Notes: generated by a model not told the origin, from the letters alone. A DNA stretch of 64,000 nt from Streptomyces ambofaciens ATCC 23877 (GCF_001267885.1 NZ_CP012382.1:2839001-2903000), one strand, 5' to 3'. Counted from the stretch's first letter, positions 1 through 8,659 are shown. Translations and numbers: made by a program.

Positions 1-180
1 CTCGAATGTATGTAAAACACCCACCTAACCCATTCGGGGACCACCCAAACCGGTCGCGAGAGCGAGCGTCGTTGACACGTTCACCACACGGATGGTGGGC
101 TCGCCCGTGACACACACGTGACCCGGACGTGACCCAGGCGGACGCGGACGCCGGGCGACGACCGGGAGGGGCCCGTACCC

Positions 181-3100
181 GTGCAGCCTCGGCACAGGAT
201 GAGGGCGGCCGCCCTCGCGATCACCGTCCTGGCCGGAACTCCGGTCACCACGGGCGCCCTGGGGCCCGCTGCCGCCGCCCTCGCCGCTCCGGCGCCGGGC
301 GCGGACACGGTGTCCTCCGGCGGGGACGGGGGCGCCGGGGTCGCGGTCTGGCCGCGCCCGCAGTCGCTGCGGTCGGACGGCGCCCGGGTCCCGGTCACCG
401 ACGTGGTCGCGCTGACCGCCGACGCCGAGGCGGACCCGTACGCCCTGGAAGCGCTGCGCGCGCTGCTGGGGCGGGCCGGAGCGCGCCGGATCGACACCCT
501 CACGGCCGGGGAGCGGCCTCCCGCGGGGGCCCTCGTGGTGCGCGCGACGACGGAGGAGGCCCGGCCGGACTCCCGGCACGGGCTGCCCTCGGGCGGCTAC
601 CGCCTGTCCGTCGCCCGAGGCGCCGTCTCCCTCGCGGGCGTCGGTCCGGACGGCCTGTTCCACGCCGTGCAGACACTGCGCCAGCTGGCCCGGCCCGACG
701 AGGGGACGCTGACGGCGGCCCAGGTGCGGGACTGGCCCGGCACCGCCGTGCGCGGTGTCGCGGAGGGCTTCTACGGCACCCCGTGGACGCACCGGGAGCG
801 GCTGGCGCAGCTGGACTTCCTGGGCCGCACCAAGCAGAACCGCTACCTCTACGCCCCCGGCGACGACCCCTACCGCCAGGCCCGCTGGCGCGAGCCCTAC
901 CCGGACCGGCAGCGGGCGCGGTTCCGGGAGCTGGCGGAGCGGGCCCGCTCCCACCACGTCACGCTCGCCTGGGCGGTGTCGCCGGGCCAGGCCATGTGCT
1001 TCTCCTCGGACGCGGACGTACGGGCGCTCACGCGCAAGCTGGACGACATGCGGGAGTCGGGGTTCCGGGCCTTCCAGCTCCAGTTCCAGGACGTCAGCTA
1101 CAGCGAGTGGAACTGCGGGGCGGACGCGGAGCGGTTCGGGTCGGGGCCCGGGGCGGCGGCGCGGGCGCAGGCCCACGTGGCGAACGCGGTGGCCCGGCAC
1201 CTGGCCGGCCGCGGACCGGCCGGCGCCGCCGAGCTGACGGTGATGCCGACCGAGTACTACCAGGACGGGCCGACCGAGTACCGCAGGGCGCTGGCGGACG
1301 CCCTGGACGACGGCGTCCGGGTGGCGTGGACGGGCGTGGGCGTGGTGCCCCGGACCATCACGGGCCGCGAACTGGCGGAGGCGCGGGGGGTGTTCGGGCG
1401 CCCGCTGGTCACCGTGGACAACTACCCGGTCAACGACTACGCCCCGGACCGGCTCTTCCTCGGCCCGTACCAGGGCCGGGAACCGGCGGTCGCCACCGGC
1501 TCGGCGGCGCTGCTCGCCAACGCGATGGAACAGCCCCGGGCGTCCCGCATCCCCTTGTTCACCAGCGCTGACTACGCCTGGAACCCGCGCGCCTACCGGC
1601 CCGAGGAGTCCTGGCGGGCCGCGATCGACGACCTCGCGGGCGGGGACGGCCGCAGCGAGGAGGCGCTCGCGGCGCTCGCCGGCAACGACGCGTCCTCGGT
1701 CCTCGGCACGGAGGAGTCGGCGTATCTGCGCCCGCTGATCGAGGCGTTCTGGGACGAGCGCCCCACGGGCCCCGGCACGGCGGCGGCGCGACTGCGCGAG
1801 GAGTTCGGCGTCCTGCGCGAGCTGCCGGACCGGCTGCCCGGCGCCGGGCGCTCCCACGGCCTGGCCGCCGAGGTCGCCCCCTGGGCCGACCGGCTGGCTC
1901 GCTACGGCCGGGCGGGGACGGCCGCGCTCGACATGCTGCGGGCCCAGCACGCCGGCGATCCGGCGGCGGCCTGGACGGCGTACCGGGACCTGGCCGCCCA
2001 GCGGGAGCGGCTGGACCCGGCCCGGGTGACGGTGGGTGAGGGCGTGCTGGAGCCGTTCCTGCGGCGGGCGCGGAAGGCGTACGAGGCGTGGGCGGGCCTG
2101 GACCGCGGGCCGGCCGGGGCCGCGCACGGCGACCCTGCGGTGCGCTTCGCGCACGCCCGCCCCCTGGAGACGGTGACCGTGCTGGCGGAGCCCGGCACGC
2201 GCGGGGAGGTGGAGATCCGCGACCCCGGCGGGGACTGGCGGCGGGTCGGCGCGCTGGACGCGAGCGGCGCCACGGAGCTCGCCGTGCGCCGGGACGCCGG
2301 GGCCGTCCGCGTCACCGGCCCGGACACCTCCGGCGTGCGGCATCTGGTGCCGTGGTCCGGCGCCGGTGAGCGGGCGTCGCTGGAGCTGACCGACGACGCG
2401 GAACGGCCGTCCGAGGACCTCACCGACGACGGTGAGCAGGCCGGCCCGGACCACACCGACGACGGTGAGCAGGCCGGCCCGGACCACACCGACGACGGAG
2501 GACGGGCACCCGGGGAACACGCCGGCGCGGAGACGGACGCGGAGATCGGCGGTGCCCGGCGGCTGACGGCCCGGCTCGGCTCGCTGCGGCCGGCGGACGT
2601 CCGGGGCACGCTCACCGCGAAGGCACCCGAGGGCGTGGAGGTGCACGTGCCCGAGGGAGCGCTGACCGTGCCGCGCGGCCAGGAGGTGGACGTTCCGATC
2701 GAGGTGAGGGTGGCGCCGGACACGCCGGCCCGGTCGTACGACGTGCGGCTCGCGTTCGGCGGCACCACCCGCACCCTCACCGTCCACGCCTTCCCCCGCA
2801 CCGGCGGCCCCGACCTGGCCCGCGGTGGTGCGGCACGCTCCTCGGCCGACGAGACGCCCGACTTCCCGGCGTCCGCGGCGAACGACGGTGACCGGCGGAC
2901 GCGGTGGTCGTCCCCGGCCGAGGACGACGCGTGGTGGCAGGTGGAGCTGGCGCGGCCGGCGCGGCTCGGGCAGGTGGTGCTGCGCTGGCAGGACGCGTAC
3001 GCCTCGGCGTACCGGATCGAGGTGTCGGCGGACGGCCGCCACTGGCGCACGGCGGCGTCGGTGCGGGACGGGCGGGGCGGCCGGCGGGCCCTGCGCATGG

Positions 3101-3201
3101 ACGAGGAGGACGTGCGGTTCGTGCGCGTGCGGGGCGAGGAGCGGGCCACCCGGTTCGGGTACTCGCTGTGGTCGGTGGAGGCGTACGCGGTCGAGGAGTG
3201 A
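181..3201 (+). CDS. Secreted GH84-type beta-N-acetylglucosaminidase with C-terminal discoidin/CBM32 domain
   Basis: Predicted exported glycoside hydrolase of 1006 residues that would release beta-linked GlcNAc outside the cell. In order: a signal peptide (about 1-35, Ala-rich), a GH20b-like N-terminal domain (about 60-190), a GH84 catalytic domain starting at GVAEGFYGTPW and running to about residue 480, a helical region, a low-complexity Asp-rich linker with a tandem repeat (about 740-780), and a C-terminal F5/8 type C carbohydrate-binding domain (about 875-1006). In characterised GH84 enzymes two adjacent aspartates are catalytic; here the site reads FQLQFQDVSYSEW, so the first position is Gln303 and only Asp304 (the acid/base position) remains. 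The GTG at 181 is used because it gives a complete signal peptide; an in-frame ATG at 199 is possible. The first 180 bases hold no other gene I can support. The family call is good; activity and substrate are inferred. Confidence 0.85.
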   Translation: MQPRHRMRAAALAITVLAGTPVTTGALGPAAAALAAPAPGADTVSSGGDGGAGVAVWPRPQSLRSDGARVPVTDVVALTADAEADPYALEALRALLGRAGARRIDTLTAGERPPAGALVVRATTEEARPDSRHGLPSGGYRLSVARGAVSLAGVGPDGLFHAVQTLRQLARPDEGTLTAAQVRDWPGTAVRGVAEGFYGTPWTHRERLAQLDFLGRTKQNRYLYAPGDDPYRQARWREPYPDRQRARFRELAERARSHHVTLAWAVSPGQAMCFSSDADVRALTRKLDDMRESGFRAFQLQFQDVSYSEWNCGADAERFGSGPGAAARAQAHVANAVARHLAGRGPAGAAELTVMPTEYYQDGPTEYRRALADALDDGVRVAWTGVGVVPRTITGRELAEARGVFGRPLVTVDNYPVNDYAPDRLFLGPYQGREPAVATGSAALLANAMEQPRASRIPLFTSADYAWNPRAYRPEESWRAAIDDLAGGDGRSEEALAALAGNDASSVLGTEESAYLRPLIEAFWDERPTGPGTAAARLREEFGVLRELPDRLPGAGRSHGLAAEVAPWADRLARYGRAGTAALDMLRAQHAGDPAAAWTAYRDLAAQRERLDPARVTVGEGVLEPFLRRARKAYEAWAGLDRGPAGAAHGDPAVRFAHARPLETVTVLAEPGTRGEVEIRDPGGDWRRVGALDASGATELAVRRDAGAVRVTGPDTSGVRHLVPWSGAGERASLELTDDAERPSEDLTDDGEQAGPDHTDDGEQAGPDHTDDGGRAPGEHAGAETDAEIGGARRLTARLGSLRPADVRGTLTAKAPEGVEVHVPEGALTVPRGQEVDVPIEVRVAPDTPARSYDVRLAFGGTTRTLTVHAFPRTGGPDLARGGAARSSADETPDFPASAANDGDRRTRWSSPAEDDAWWQVELARPARLGQVVLRWQDAYASAYRIEVSADGRHWRTAASVRDGRGGRRALRMDEEDVRFVRVRGEERATRFGYSLWSVEAYAVEE
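2425..2498 (+). repeat. In-frame 33-bp tandem repeat in the GH84 gene
   Basis: Two identical 33-bp units (2425-2457 and 2458-2490) and the first bases of a third. They encode the acidic 11-residue unit DDGEQAGPDHT in the linker before the C-terminal domains. The length is a multiple of three, so copy-number change would keep the frame. Confidence 0.85.
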
Positions 3202-3203
3202 AC

Positions 3204-3231
3204 GGGGGGCTCCGGCCGTCGCCGGGCCCCC
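3204..3231 (+). terminator. Hairpin after the GH84 gene
   Basis: A G/C-rich inverted repeat (GGGGGCTCCGGC against GCCGGGCCCCC, one bulge) begins three bases after the stop codon. There is no U-tract, which is usual for Streptomyces hairpin terminators. Confidence 0.5.
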
Positions 3232-3250
3232 TCCGGCCGTCACCGGCCCC

Positions 3251-3280
3251 GAAAAAAAGATCCGCGAAAAAAAGATCCGC
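3251..3280 (+). repeat. 15-bp A-rich direct duplication upstream of padR
   Basis: GAAAAAAAGATCCGC occurs twice in perfect tandem, 3251-3265 and 3266-3280. It is strikingly A-rich for this genome and lies just upstream of the PadR operator. It could help bend promoter DNA or simply be a slippage product. Confidence 0.8.
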
Positions 3281-3284
3281 CGAC

Positions 3285-3320
3285 TATTCACTCAGTACAT
3301 GTACTCGGTGAATACTGAGT
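3285..3320 (+). promoter_or_regulatory. Nested palindromic operator in front of padR and the ABC exporter
   Basis: Two overlapping inverted repeats lie directly before the PadR start codon. The first spans 3285-3314: arms TATTCAC and GTGAATA surround a perfect AGTACATGTACT core, with 26 of 30 positions symmetric. The second has arms ACTCAGTA (3290-3297) and TACTGAGT (3313-3320). The ATG follows four bases later with no clear ribosome binding site, so the operator must overlap the transcription or translation start. Autoregulation by the PadR protein is inferred from location and is usual for this family. Confidence 0.7.
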
Positions 3321-3323
3321 CGC

Positions 3324-3857
3324 ATGAGCACCCGTCACATCCTGCTGGGGCTGCTCGCCTCGGGGCCGAGCCATGGCTACGACCTGAAGCGACGCCACGA
3401 CGAACGCTTCCCCCAGGCCCGTCCGCTGGCCTACGGGCAGGTCTACACGACCCTCCAGCGCCTGGTCCGGGACGGCCTCGCGGAGGTGGACGGCACCGCG
3501 TCCGACGGCGGCCCGGAGCGGACGGCCTACCGCGCGACGGCCGAGGGCACGCGCGAGCTGGCGCGGTGGGCGGGCGAGGTCGCGCCGCCCGCGCCCTTCG
3601 TGACGAACGAGATCTTCGCCAAGGTCGTCGTCTCGATCCTCACCGGCGCGGACGCGGGCGCCTACCTGCTGGCCCAGCGCGCCGCCCACATGGCGCGGAT
3701 GCGGGAGCTCACGGCGGTCAAGACGGCCTCCGGCACGGACCTGGCGACCGTGCTCTCGGCCGACTACGGCCTCAACCACCTCGACGCCGACCTCCGTTGG
3801 ATGACCACCACGGCGGCCCGGCTCACCACCCTGACCGCGGAGGTCCGCACAGCATGA
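3324..3857 (+). CDS. PadR family transcriptional regulator
   Basis: 177-residue PadR regulator. The N-terminal winged helix (about 5-85) is typical: ILLGLLASGPSHGYDLK, then LAYGQVYTTLQRLVRDGLAEV as recognition helix and start of the wing. The C-terminal helical part (about 95-177) would form the dimer. PadR proteins usually repress an adjacent efflux or detoxification operon until a ligand binds. Here the stop codon overlaps the start of an ABC ATPase by four bases (ATGA), so regulator, ATPase and permease form one operon. The ATG sits four bases after a palindromic operator and lacks a good Shine-Dalgarno sequence, suggesting a leaderless or very short-leader transcript. The ligand is unknown. 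Confidence 0.92.
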   Translation: MSTRHILLGLLASGPSHGYDLKRRHDERFPQARPLAYGQVYTTLQRLVRDGLAEVDGTASDGGPERTAYRATAEGTRELARWAGEVAPPAPFVTNEIFAKVVVSILTGADAGAYLLAQRAAHMARMRELTAVKTASGTDLATVLSADYGLNHLDADLRWMTTTAARLTTLTAEVRTA

Positions 3858-4561
3858 CGAGCGGGGACACGAACGGGACCACGGCGGAGCCGCTGCTGGC
3901 GGCCCGCGACCTGGTGAAGGTCCACGGCAGGACCGAGGCCCTGCGCGGTGCCTCGGTCGACCTGCGGGCCGGCGAGATCCTCGCCGTGACCGGGGCCAGC
4001 GGCAGCGGGAAGTCGACGCTGCTGCACTGCCTGGCCGGGATCGTCCGGCCGGACGCCGGGTCGGTGACGTACCGCGGTGAACGGCTGCACAAGCTGCCGG
4101 AGAAACGGCTGAGCGCGCTGCGCCGCACCGACTTCGGCGTCGTCTTCCAGTTCGGGCAGCTGATCCCGGAGCTGACGGCGCTGGACAACGTGGCGCTGCC
4201 GCTGATGCTGGCCGGCACCGACCGCGCCGAGGCGCGGGCACGGGCCGGGGAGTGGCTGGAGCGGTTCGGGGTGCGCGGGCAGGGCGAGTCGCGGCCCGGC
4301 GAGATGAGCGGAGGCCAGGCGCAGCGGGCGGCGCTGGCCCGCGCGCTGGTCACCGGTCCGAAGGCGGTCTTCGCGGACGAGCCGACCGGGGCGCTGGACT
4401 CGCTGGCCAGCGAGCAGGCGATGACGGCGCTGACGCACACCGCCCGGGAGACGGGCACGGCGGTGCTGCTCGTCACGCACGACGCCCAGGTGGCGGCGTA
4501 CGCGGACCGCGAGGTCCAGCTGCGGGACGGCGCCGTGACACCGCTGGGGGTGGCGGCGTGA
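3854..4561 (+). CDS. ABC transporter ATP-binding protein (MacB/LolD type)
   Basis: 235-residue cytoplasmic ATPase subunit of an FtsX-type ABC transporter. Visible motifs: Walker A GASGSGKST (about residues 51-59), Q-loop in VVFQFGQLIPELTALDNV, signature MSGGQAQRAALARAL, Walker B AVFADEPTGALD and the H-loop in LLVTHD. The spacing and the DEPTGALD box match the MacB/LolD/BceA group, which move lipids, peptides or drugs from the membrane rather than import solutes. The gene overlaps PadR upstream (ATGA) and the permease downstream (GTGA), so translation is probably coupled. Likely role: export of, or resistance to, a membrane-active compound sensed by the PadR protein; substrate not determinable. 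Confidence 0.92.
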   Translation: MTSGDTNGTTAEPLLAARDLVKVHGRTEALRGASVDLRAGEILAVTGASGSGKSTLLHCLAGIVRPDAGSVTYRGERLHKLPEKRLSALRRTDFGVVFQFGQLIPELTALDNVALPLMLAGTDRAEARARAGEWLERFGVRGQGESRPGEMSGGQAQRAALARALVTGPKAVFADEPTGALDSLASEQAMTALTHTARETGTAVLLVTHDAQVAAYADREVQLRDGAVTPLGVAA

Positions 4562-5928
4562 GCGCGTGGGGCACGGTGGTGACGGACGTCCGGCTGGCCC
4601 GGCAGCTCGTGCGCGGGTCGGACCGGCGGGAGTGGTGGCGGATCTCGCTCACGGCGGCGGGCGCCGCGCTCGCGACGGGGTGCGCGCTGGCGGCGGTCAC
4701 GCTCGCGTCGGTCCCCGACGGTCACACGGTCTCCGTCTTCCACGGCCTGCTGAGCGGCGCGGGGACCCGTGCCGGGGCCATCACCGGTCTGCTGCTGTTG
4801 CTGGTGCCGGTGCTGGCCTTCCTCGGTCAGTGCGCCCGCATCGGCGCCGTGCACCGCGACCGGCGCCTGGCGGGGCTCCGGCTGGCCGGGGCGACGCCGT
4901 GGCAGGTACGGCGGATCGCCGCGCTGGAGACGGGGCCGGCCTGCCTGGTGGGCTCGTCGGTGGTGACCGTCTTCGGCGTCCTGCTGCTGCTCCGCCTGTG
5001 GAGCGGGACGACGACGCAGACCTGGGTGGGGATCACCCTGGTCGCCGTCGGTGTGCCGGTGCTGGGCGCGGTGGTGGGGGCGCTGGCACTGCGCCGGGTG
5101 GTGGCCTCGCCGCTGGGCCTGGTGCGCCGGGCCGGCCCGGGTACGGGACGCGGGCCCGCGCTGCTGTTCCTGGGTGCGCTGCTGCTGGTGGCGGTGGTGG
5201 CCCTGCTCACGGTGGCCACCACCGGCTCCGGCCCGGGCGGAGGGCACCGCTGGCGGGCTCCCCTGACCGTGTTCGCCCTCGTCGTCGCGTGCGGCGCCGG
5301 CGCGGTGTGGCTGTCCGGGGCCGCGGCGCGGCTCACCGGGCGGCTGCTCGCCGGGCGGGCCCGGACGGCGGCACCGCTCATCGCGGCCGGACGCCTGCGC
5401 GACGACCCGTGGGCGCCGGCCCGCAGCCACGCGGCGGTGATGCTGGTGACGGTCGCCGGAACGGTCTTCCTGTGCGTCCGGCACACGATGCTCACCGAGC
5501 TGCGCACCCGGGAGTACCACCTCGGCGCCGACCTGGAGTACTACACGACCGGCCTGGACCTGGCCGGCGCCGCCGTCCTCCTCGGCCTGGCGATCGCCCT
5601 GTCCGGACTCGCCGTGGGCACCGCCGAGTCCCTCACCTCCCGGCGCCGGACGCTGGCCGCCCAGGTCGCCGCGGGAGTGCCGCGCGCGGTCCTGAACCGG
5701 GCGCTGCTCCTGGAGACGGCCCTCCCGCTCGCCCCCGCCCTCCTGCTGGCCGGCGCCGGGGGCATGGCGGCGGGCGCCTGGTACTCGTCCCTCACCGGCA
5801 CCGGCTCGCTGCCGTGGACGGCGCTGCTGGTCGCTCCCGCGGTGTACACGGCCTGCCTGCTGTCGGCGGCGACGGCCCTGCCCCTGCTGGGGCGGTCGGT
5901 GCGGCCGGGGGAGCTGCGGTACGCGTAG
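4558..5928 (+). CDS. FtsX-like ABC transporter permease, about 10 TM segments
   Basis: 456-residue integral membrane permease partner of the upstream ATPase. The GTG at 4558 overlaps the ATPase stop (GTGA). Ten hydrophobic segments are visible, among them TM1 at about 29-49, TM2 at 72-92, TM3 at 124-142, TM4 at 152-172 and a C-terminal group at about 385-445. This is the double FtsX layout of MacB/BceB-like exporters. The short charged stretch QCARIGAVHRDRRLAGLRLAGAT after TM2 is the usual FtsX coupling region that contacts the ATPase. There is no large extracytoplasmic domain, unlike BceB. No terminator is obvious after the stop. Confidence 0.88.
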   Translation: MSAWGTVVTDVRLARQLVRGSDRREWWRISLTAAGAALATGCALAAVTLASVPDGHTVSVFHGLLSGAGTRAGAITGLLLLLVPVLAFLGQCARIGAVHRDRRLAGLRLAGATPWQVRRIAALETGPACLVGSSVVTVFGVLLLLRLWSGTTTQTWVGITLVAVGVPVLGAVVGALALRRVVASPLGLVRRAGPGTGRGPALLFLGALLLVAVVALLTVATTGSGPGGGHRWRAPLTVFALVVACGAGAVWLSGAAARLTGRLLAGRARTAAPLIAAGRLRDDPWAPARSHAAVMLVTVAGTVFLCVRHTMLTELRTREYHLGADLEYYTTGLDLAGAAVLLGLAIALSGLAVGTAESLTSRRRTLAAQVAAGVPRAVLNRALLLETALPLAPALLLAGAGGMAAGAWYSSLTGTGSLPWTALLVAPAVYTACLLSAATALPLLGRSVRPGELRYA

Positions 5929-5998
5929 AGGCCGCGGGGAGCGCCGAATCTCCCCTACGCTGGGCAGAAGTGGACCCCTGCACCATCGGAGGAGCCCT

Positions 5999-6583
5999 GT
6001 GACCGTGACCGCCGACCGGCCCCAGATGACCGCCCAGGAGTTCGAGGAACTCGCTGTCCATGCCGCCCGGAGCATAGAAGGCGCACGGCTCGAGTTCATC
6101 AACGGACATCTTGGCGGGAAGGCCGTGCCTGACGGCGACCACGGACGCGTCATTCAGTGGCTGACGCGCATCTGCATGCAGCACCGGCCCGACCTGTGGC
6201 TCGACCCCGCCCAAGGCCTGGCCGTCCAGACGTACCACCAGGGTCGCGCCCGCCCGGACGGGTGCCTGATCCCGGCTGACGCCTTCGTCGGGCAGGGCGA
6301 ATGGGCCGACCCCACCCCCGTCCTCATGGTCGTCGAGGTCACGTCCTACGACTCCGACACCGACCGGCGCGACCGCGTCGAGAAGCCGCGCGCCTACGCC
6401 GAGACCGGCATCCCGGTGTACCTGCTGATCGACCGGGACACCTGTGAGGTCAAGGTGCACAGCCGGCCGGACGGCGGGCGCTACGAGACCGTGCAGACGC
6501 TGCCCTTCGGCAAGCAGGTCGCCCTGCCCGAGCCGGTCGGGATCGTCCTGGACACCGAGCCGCTGAAGAACTGGGTGCGCTGA
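5999..6583 (+). CDS. Uma2 family (DUF820) restriction-endonuclease-like protein
   Basis: 194-residue member of the Uma2/DUF820 family, which has a PD-(D/E)xK nuclease fold and is very numerous in Streptomyces and cyanobacteria. The predicted active site is present: Asp in RPDGCLI, Glu in VVEVTS and Lys in VEKPRAYAE, followed by the family tail GIPVYLLIDRD. The GTG start is supported by CGGAGGA, about five bases upstream. The gene stands alone, between the ABC exporter and the convergent HNH gene. No cellular role is established for the family; nuclease activity is an inference from the fold. Confidence 0.85.
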   Translation: MTVTADRPQMTAQEFEELAVHAARSIEGARLEFINGHLGGKAVPDGDHGRVIQWLTRICMQHRPDLWLDPAQGLAVQTYHQGRARPDGCLIPADAFVGQGEWADPTPVLMVVEVTSYDSDTDRRDRVEKPRAYAETGIPVYLLIDRDTCEVKVHSRPDGGRYETVQTLPFGKQVALPEPVGIVLDTEPLKNWVR

Positions 6584-6627
6584 CCCCACCCCGCCCCGCC
6601 GCGCCGCGCAGGCGAAGGCCCGGACCG

Positions 6628-7164
6628 TCAGGCGGAGATGCCGTCGATCCGGGCCATGGCGTCCTCCGCGCCGTAGGGCTGCAAGTACGGCAGCCAGCGC
6701 GGGTCCCGGTGGCCCGTGCCGATGATGCGCCAGGCCAGGCCGGTGGGCGGGGCCGGTTTGTGGCGCAGGCGCCAGCCGATCTCACCGAGGTGGCGGTCGG
6801 CCTTGACGTGGTTGCAGCGGCGGCAGGACGCCACCACGTTGTCCCACGCGTGCAGGCCCCCGCGGCTGCGCGGGATGACGTGGTCGACGCTGGTGGCGAC
6901 GCCACCGCAGTACATGCACCGGCCGCCGTCACGGGCGAAGAGCGCCCGGCGGGTGAGCGGGACGGGCCCCCGGTAGGGGACGCGCACGAACCGCTTGAGC
7001 CGGACCACGCTGGGTGCGGGCACGGTGACGGTCGAGCTGTGCAGGTAGGCGCCGGACTCCTCGAGGCAGACGGCCTTGTTCTCGAGGACGAGGACGAGCG
7101 CGCGGCGGAGCGGTACGACGCCGAGTGGCTCGTACGACGCGTTGAGGACCAGGACATGCGGCAC
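6628..7164 (-). CDS. HNH endonuclease family protein
   Basis: 178-residue HNH protein. The C-terminal half carries CMYCGG, SVDHVIPRSRGG and CRRCNHVKADR: an HNH nuclease core with two zinc-binding CxxC pairs and the DH(V/I)xPRSxGG catalytic box. The N-terminal part begins VLVLNASYEPLGVV, as in the widespread actinobacterial and cyanobacterial HNH family next to restriction and repair genes. The open frame extends further upstream, but GTG at 7164 is chosen because AAGGAGG lies eight bases before it and conservation starts there. It converges on the Uma2 gene and diverges from the MscS gene. The DNA substrate is unknown. Confidence 0.88.
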   Translation of the reverse strand: MPHVLVLNASYEPLGVVPLRRALVLVLENKAVCLEESGAYLHSSTVTVPAPSVVRLKRFVRVPYRGPVPLTRRALFARDGGRCMYCGGVATSVDHVIPRSRGGLHAWDNVVASCRRCNHVKADRHLGEIGWRLRHKPAPPTGLAWRIIGTGHRDPRWLPYLQPYGAEDAMARIDGISA

Positions 7165-7469
7165 GGATGCCTCCTTGTACGCCGGCGGCGCGTGGCTCGC
7201 GCCGGGACGATCCGTAGTCAGTCTCCCCTCATGGCCGCGGGAAGCGCCACCATGTCCCGGTAACGGGCTGGGAGTGTTTTCGACCACACCTGATGTGTCC
7301 CCCGGAGCCTGACCAGTTCAAGCGCGCGTGAGCGCCGTCTCTTCCGACCGTTTCGGGACGGTCCGTGCCCGGTGCCCCGTTAGTGTGGTCCATCTGCCCG
7401 TCCGGTGACCTCTCCGTGACCTCGAACCGGACCTCGGAGGACGGGCCGCCGCTTCTGGAGGTATCCACC
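7165..7469. other. Divergent intergenic region between HNH and MscS genes
   Basis: 305 bases with no supported gene. It holds the ribosome binding sites of both flanking genes (AAGGAGG for the HNH gene on the minus strand, CTGGAGG for the channel on the plus strand) and presumably two outward promoters, but I found no convincing -35/-10 pair. Confidence 0.5.
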
Positions 7470-8561
7470 GTGTCCCTGTCCGCCGCCTTGTCGGCCGCCG
7501 GCTCGTCGCCGTCGCCGTCACCGTCCCCGACGGCCCCGTCGGTGCCCTCGCTCCGGGACGCCCACGAGAGCGCGACGAACGCCGCCGGCTGGGTCGAGGA
7601 GAACTGGTCGACGTGGCTCGCGATCGGCCTGCGGGTGCTGCTGATCGTGGTGATAGCGGCGGTGCTCAGAGCGGTGGTCCGGCGGGCGATCACCAAGCTG
7701 ATAGACCGCATGAACCGCACGGCCGGCACGATGGACGGCACCGCGCTCGGCGGGCTGCTGGTCAACGCCGAACGGCGCCGCCAGCGCTCCCAGGCCATCG
7801 GCTCGGTCCTGCGCTCCATGGCCAGCTTCGTCATCCTCGGCACCGCCGCCCTGATGGTCCTCGGCACCTTCCAGATCAACCTGGCCCCGCTGCTGGCCTC
7901 CGCCGGTGTGGCGGGCGTCGCGATCGGCTTCGGCGCCCGCAACCTGGTCACCGACTTCCTGTCCGGCGTCTTCATGATCCTGGAGGACCAGTACGGCGTC
8001 GGCGACAGCATCGACGCGGGCGTGGCCTCCGGCGAGGTCATCGAGGTCGGGCTGCGGGTGACCAAGCTGCGGGGCGACAACGGGGAGATCTGGTACGTCC
8101 GCAACGGCGAGGTCAAGCGGATCGGCAACCTCTCCCAGGGCTGGTCCACGGCCGGCGTCGACGTGACGGTCCGCTCCGACGAGGACCTGGACAAGGTGAA
8201 GGAGGCCATCGCCGCGGTCGGCGAGCGGATGAGCAAGGAGGAGCCCTGGAACGAGATGCTCTGGGGCCCGATCGAGGTGCTCGGCCTGGACTCCGTGCTG
8301 CTCGACTCCATGGTGGTGCGGGTCTCCGCGAAGACCATGCCGGGCAAGGCCCTCACCGTCGAGCGCGAGCTGCGCTGGCGCATCAAGCGGTCCTTCGACG
8401 CGGCCGGCATCCGGATCGTCGGAGGTCCCGAGCTCCCGGGCCAGGCGACCGAGGCGGCCGACCCGACGGCGGGCGTGGCGGCACCGTCGGCCTACGCGAG
8501 CACCGTGTCGCCGCAGTCGGTGGCGGCGTCCCCGATCACCCCGCCGAGCACCACCAAGTAG
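7470..8561 (+). CDS. MscS family mechanosensitive ion channel
   Basis: 363-residue small-conductance mechanosensitive channel, expected in the plasma membrane as a homo-oligomer that opens on hypo-osmotic shock. After a Ser/Pro-rich N-terminus there is TM1 (about 45-68, LAIGLRVLLIVVIAAVLRAVV), TM2 (about 110-132) and the pore-lining TM3, rich in Gly and Ala: ASAGVAGVAIGFGARNLVTD. The beta domain FMILEDQYGVGDSIDAG follows, then a mixed C-terminal domain. GTG at 7470 is chosen over the longer open frame because TGGAGG lies eight bases upstream. A strong hairpin follows the stop codon, so this is probably a single-gene transcript. Confidence 0.92.
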   Translation: MSLSAALSAAGSSPSPSPSPTAPSVPSLRDAHESATNAAGWVEENWSTWLAIGLRVLLIVVIAAVLRAVVRRAITKLIDRMNRTAGTMDGTALGGLLVNAERRRQRSQAIGSVLRSMASFVILGTAALMVLGTFQINLAPLLASAGVAGVAIGFGARNLVTDFLSGVFMILEDQYGVGDSIDAGVASGEVIEVGLRVTKLRGDNGEIWYVRNGEVKRIGNLSQGWSTAGVDVTVRSDEDLDKVKEAIAAVGERMSKEEPWNEMLWGPIEVLGLDSVLLDSMVVRVSAKTMPGKALTVERELRWRIKRSFDAAGIRIVGGPELPGQATEAADPTAGVAAPSAYASTVSPQSVAASPITPPSTTK

Positions 8562-8579
8562 CGGCACGGCACACCTCCC

Positions 8580-8615
8580 CGCCCCCGGTCCGACGGTCTC
8601 GTCGGACCGGGGGCG
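8580..8615 (+). terminator. Strong hairpin terminator after the MscS gene
   Basis: A perfect 15-bp stem (8580-8594 with 8601-8615) around a 6-base loop, 18 bases after the stop codon. It separates the channel gene from the promoter of the ROK operon, which starts only five bases later. Confidence 0.88.
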
Positions 8616-8620
8616 GTCTC

Positions 8621-8649
8621 TTGACGTCCCCTCCCGGGAGGCCTACGTT
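8621..8649 (+). promoter_or_regulatory. Vegetative-type promoter for the ROK regulator operon
   Basis: TTGACG (8621-8626) and TACGTT (8644-8649) are separated by 17 bases, a close match to the main (HrdB-type) Streptomyces consensus. The expected transcription start falls in or next to the palindrome at 8660-8674. Confidence 0.7.
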
Positions 8650-8659
8650 TCTCGGCCAA

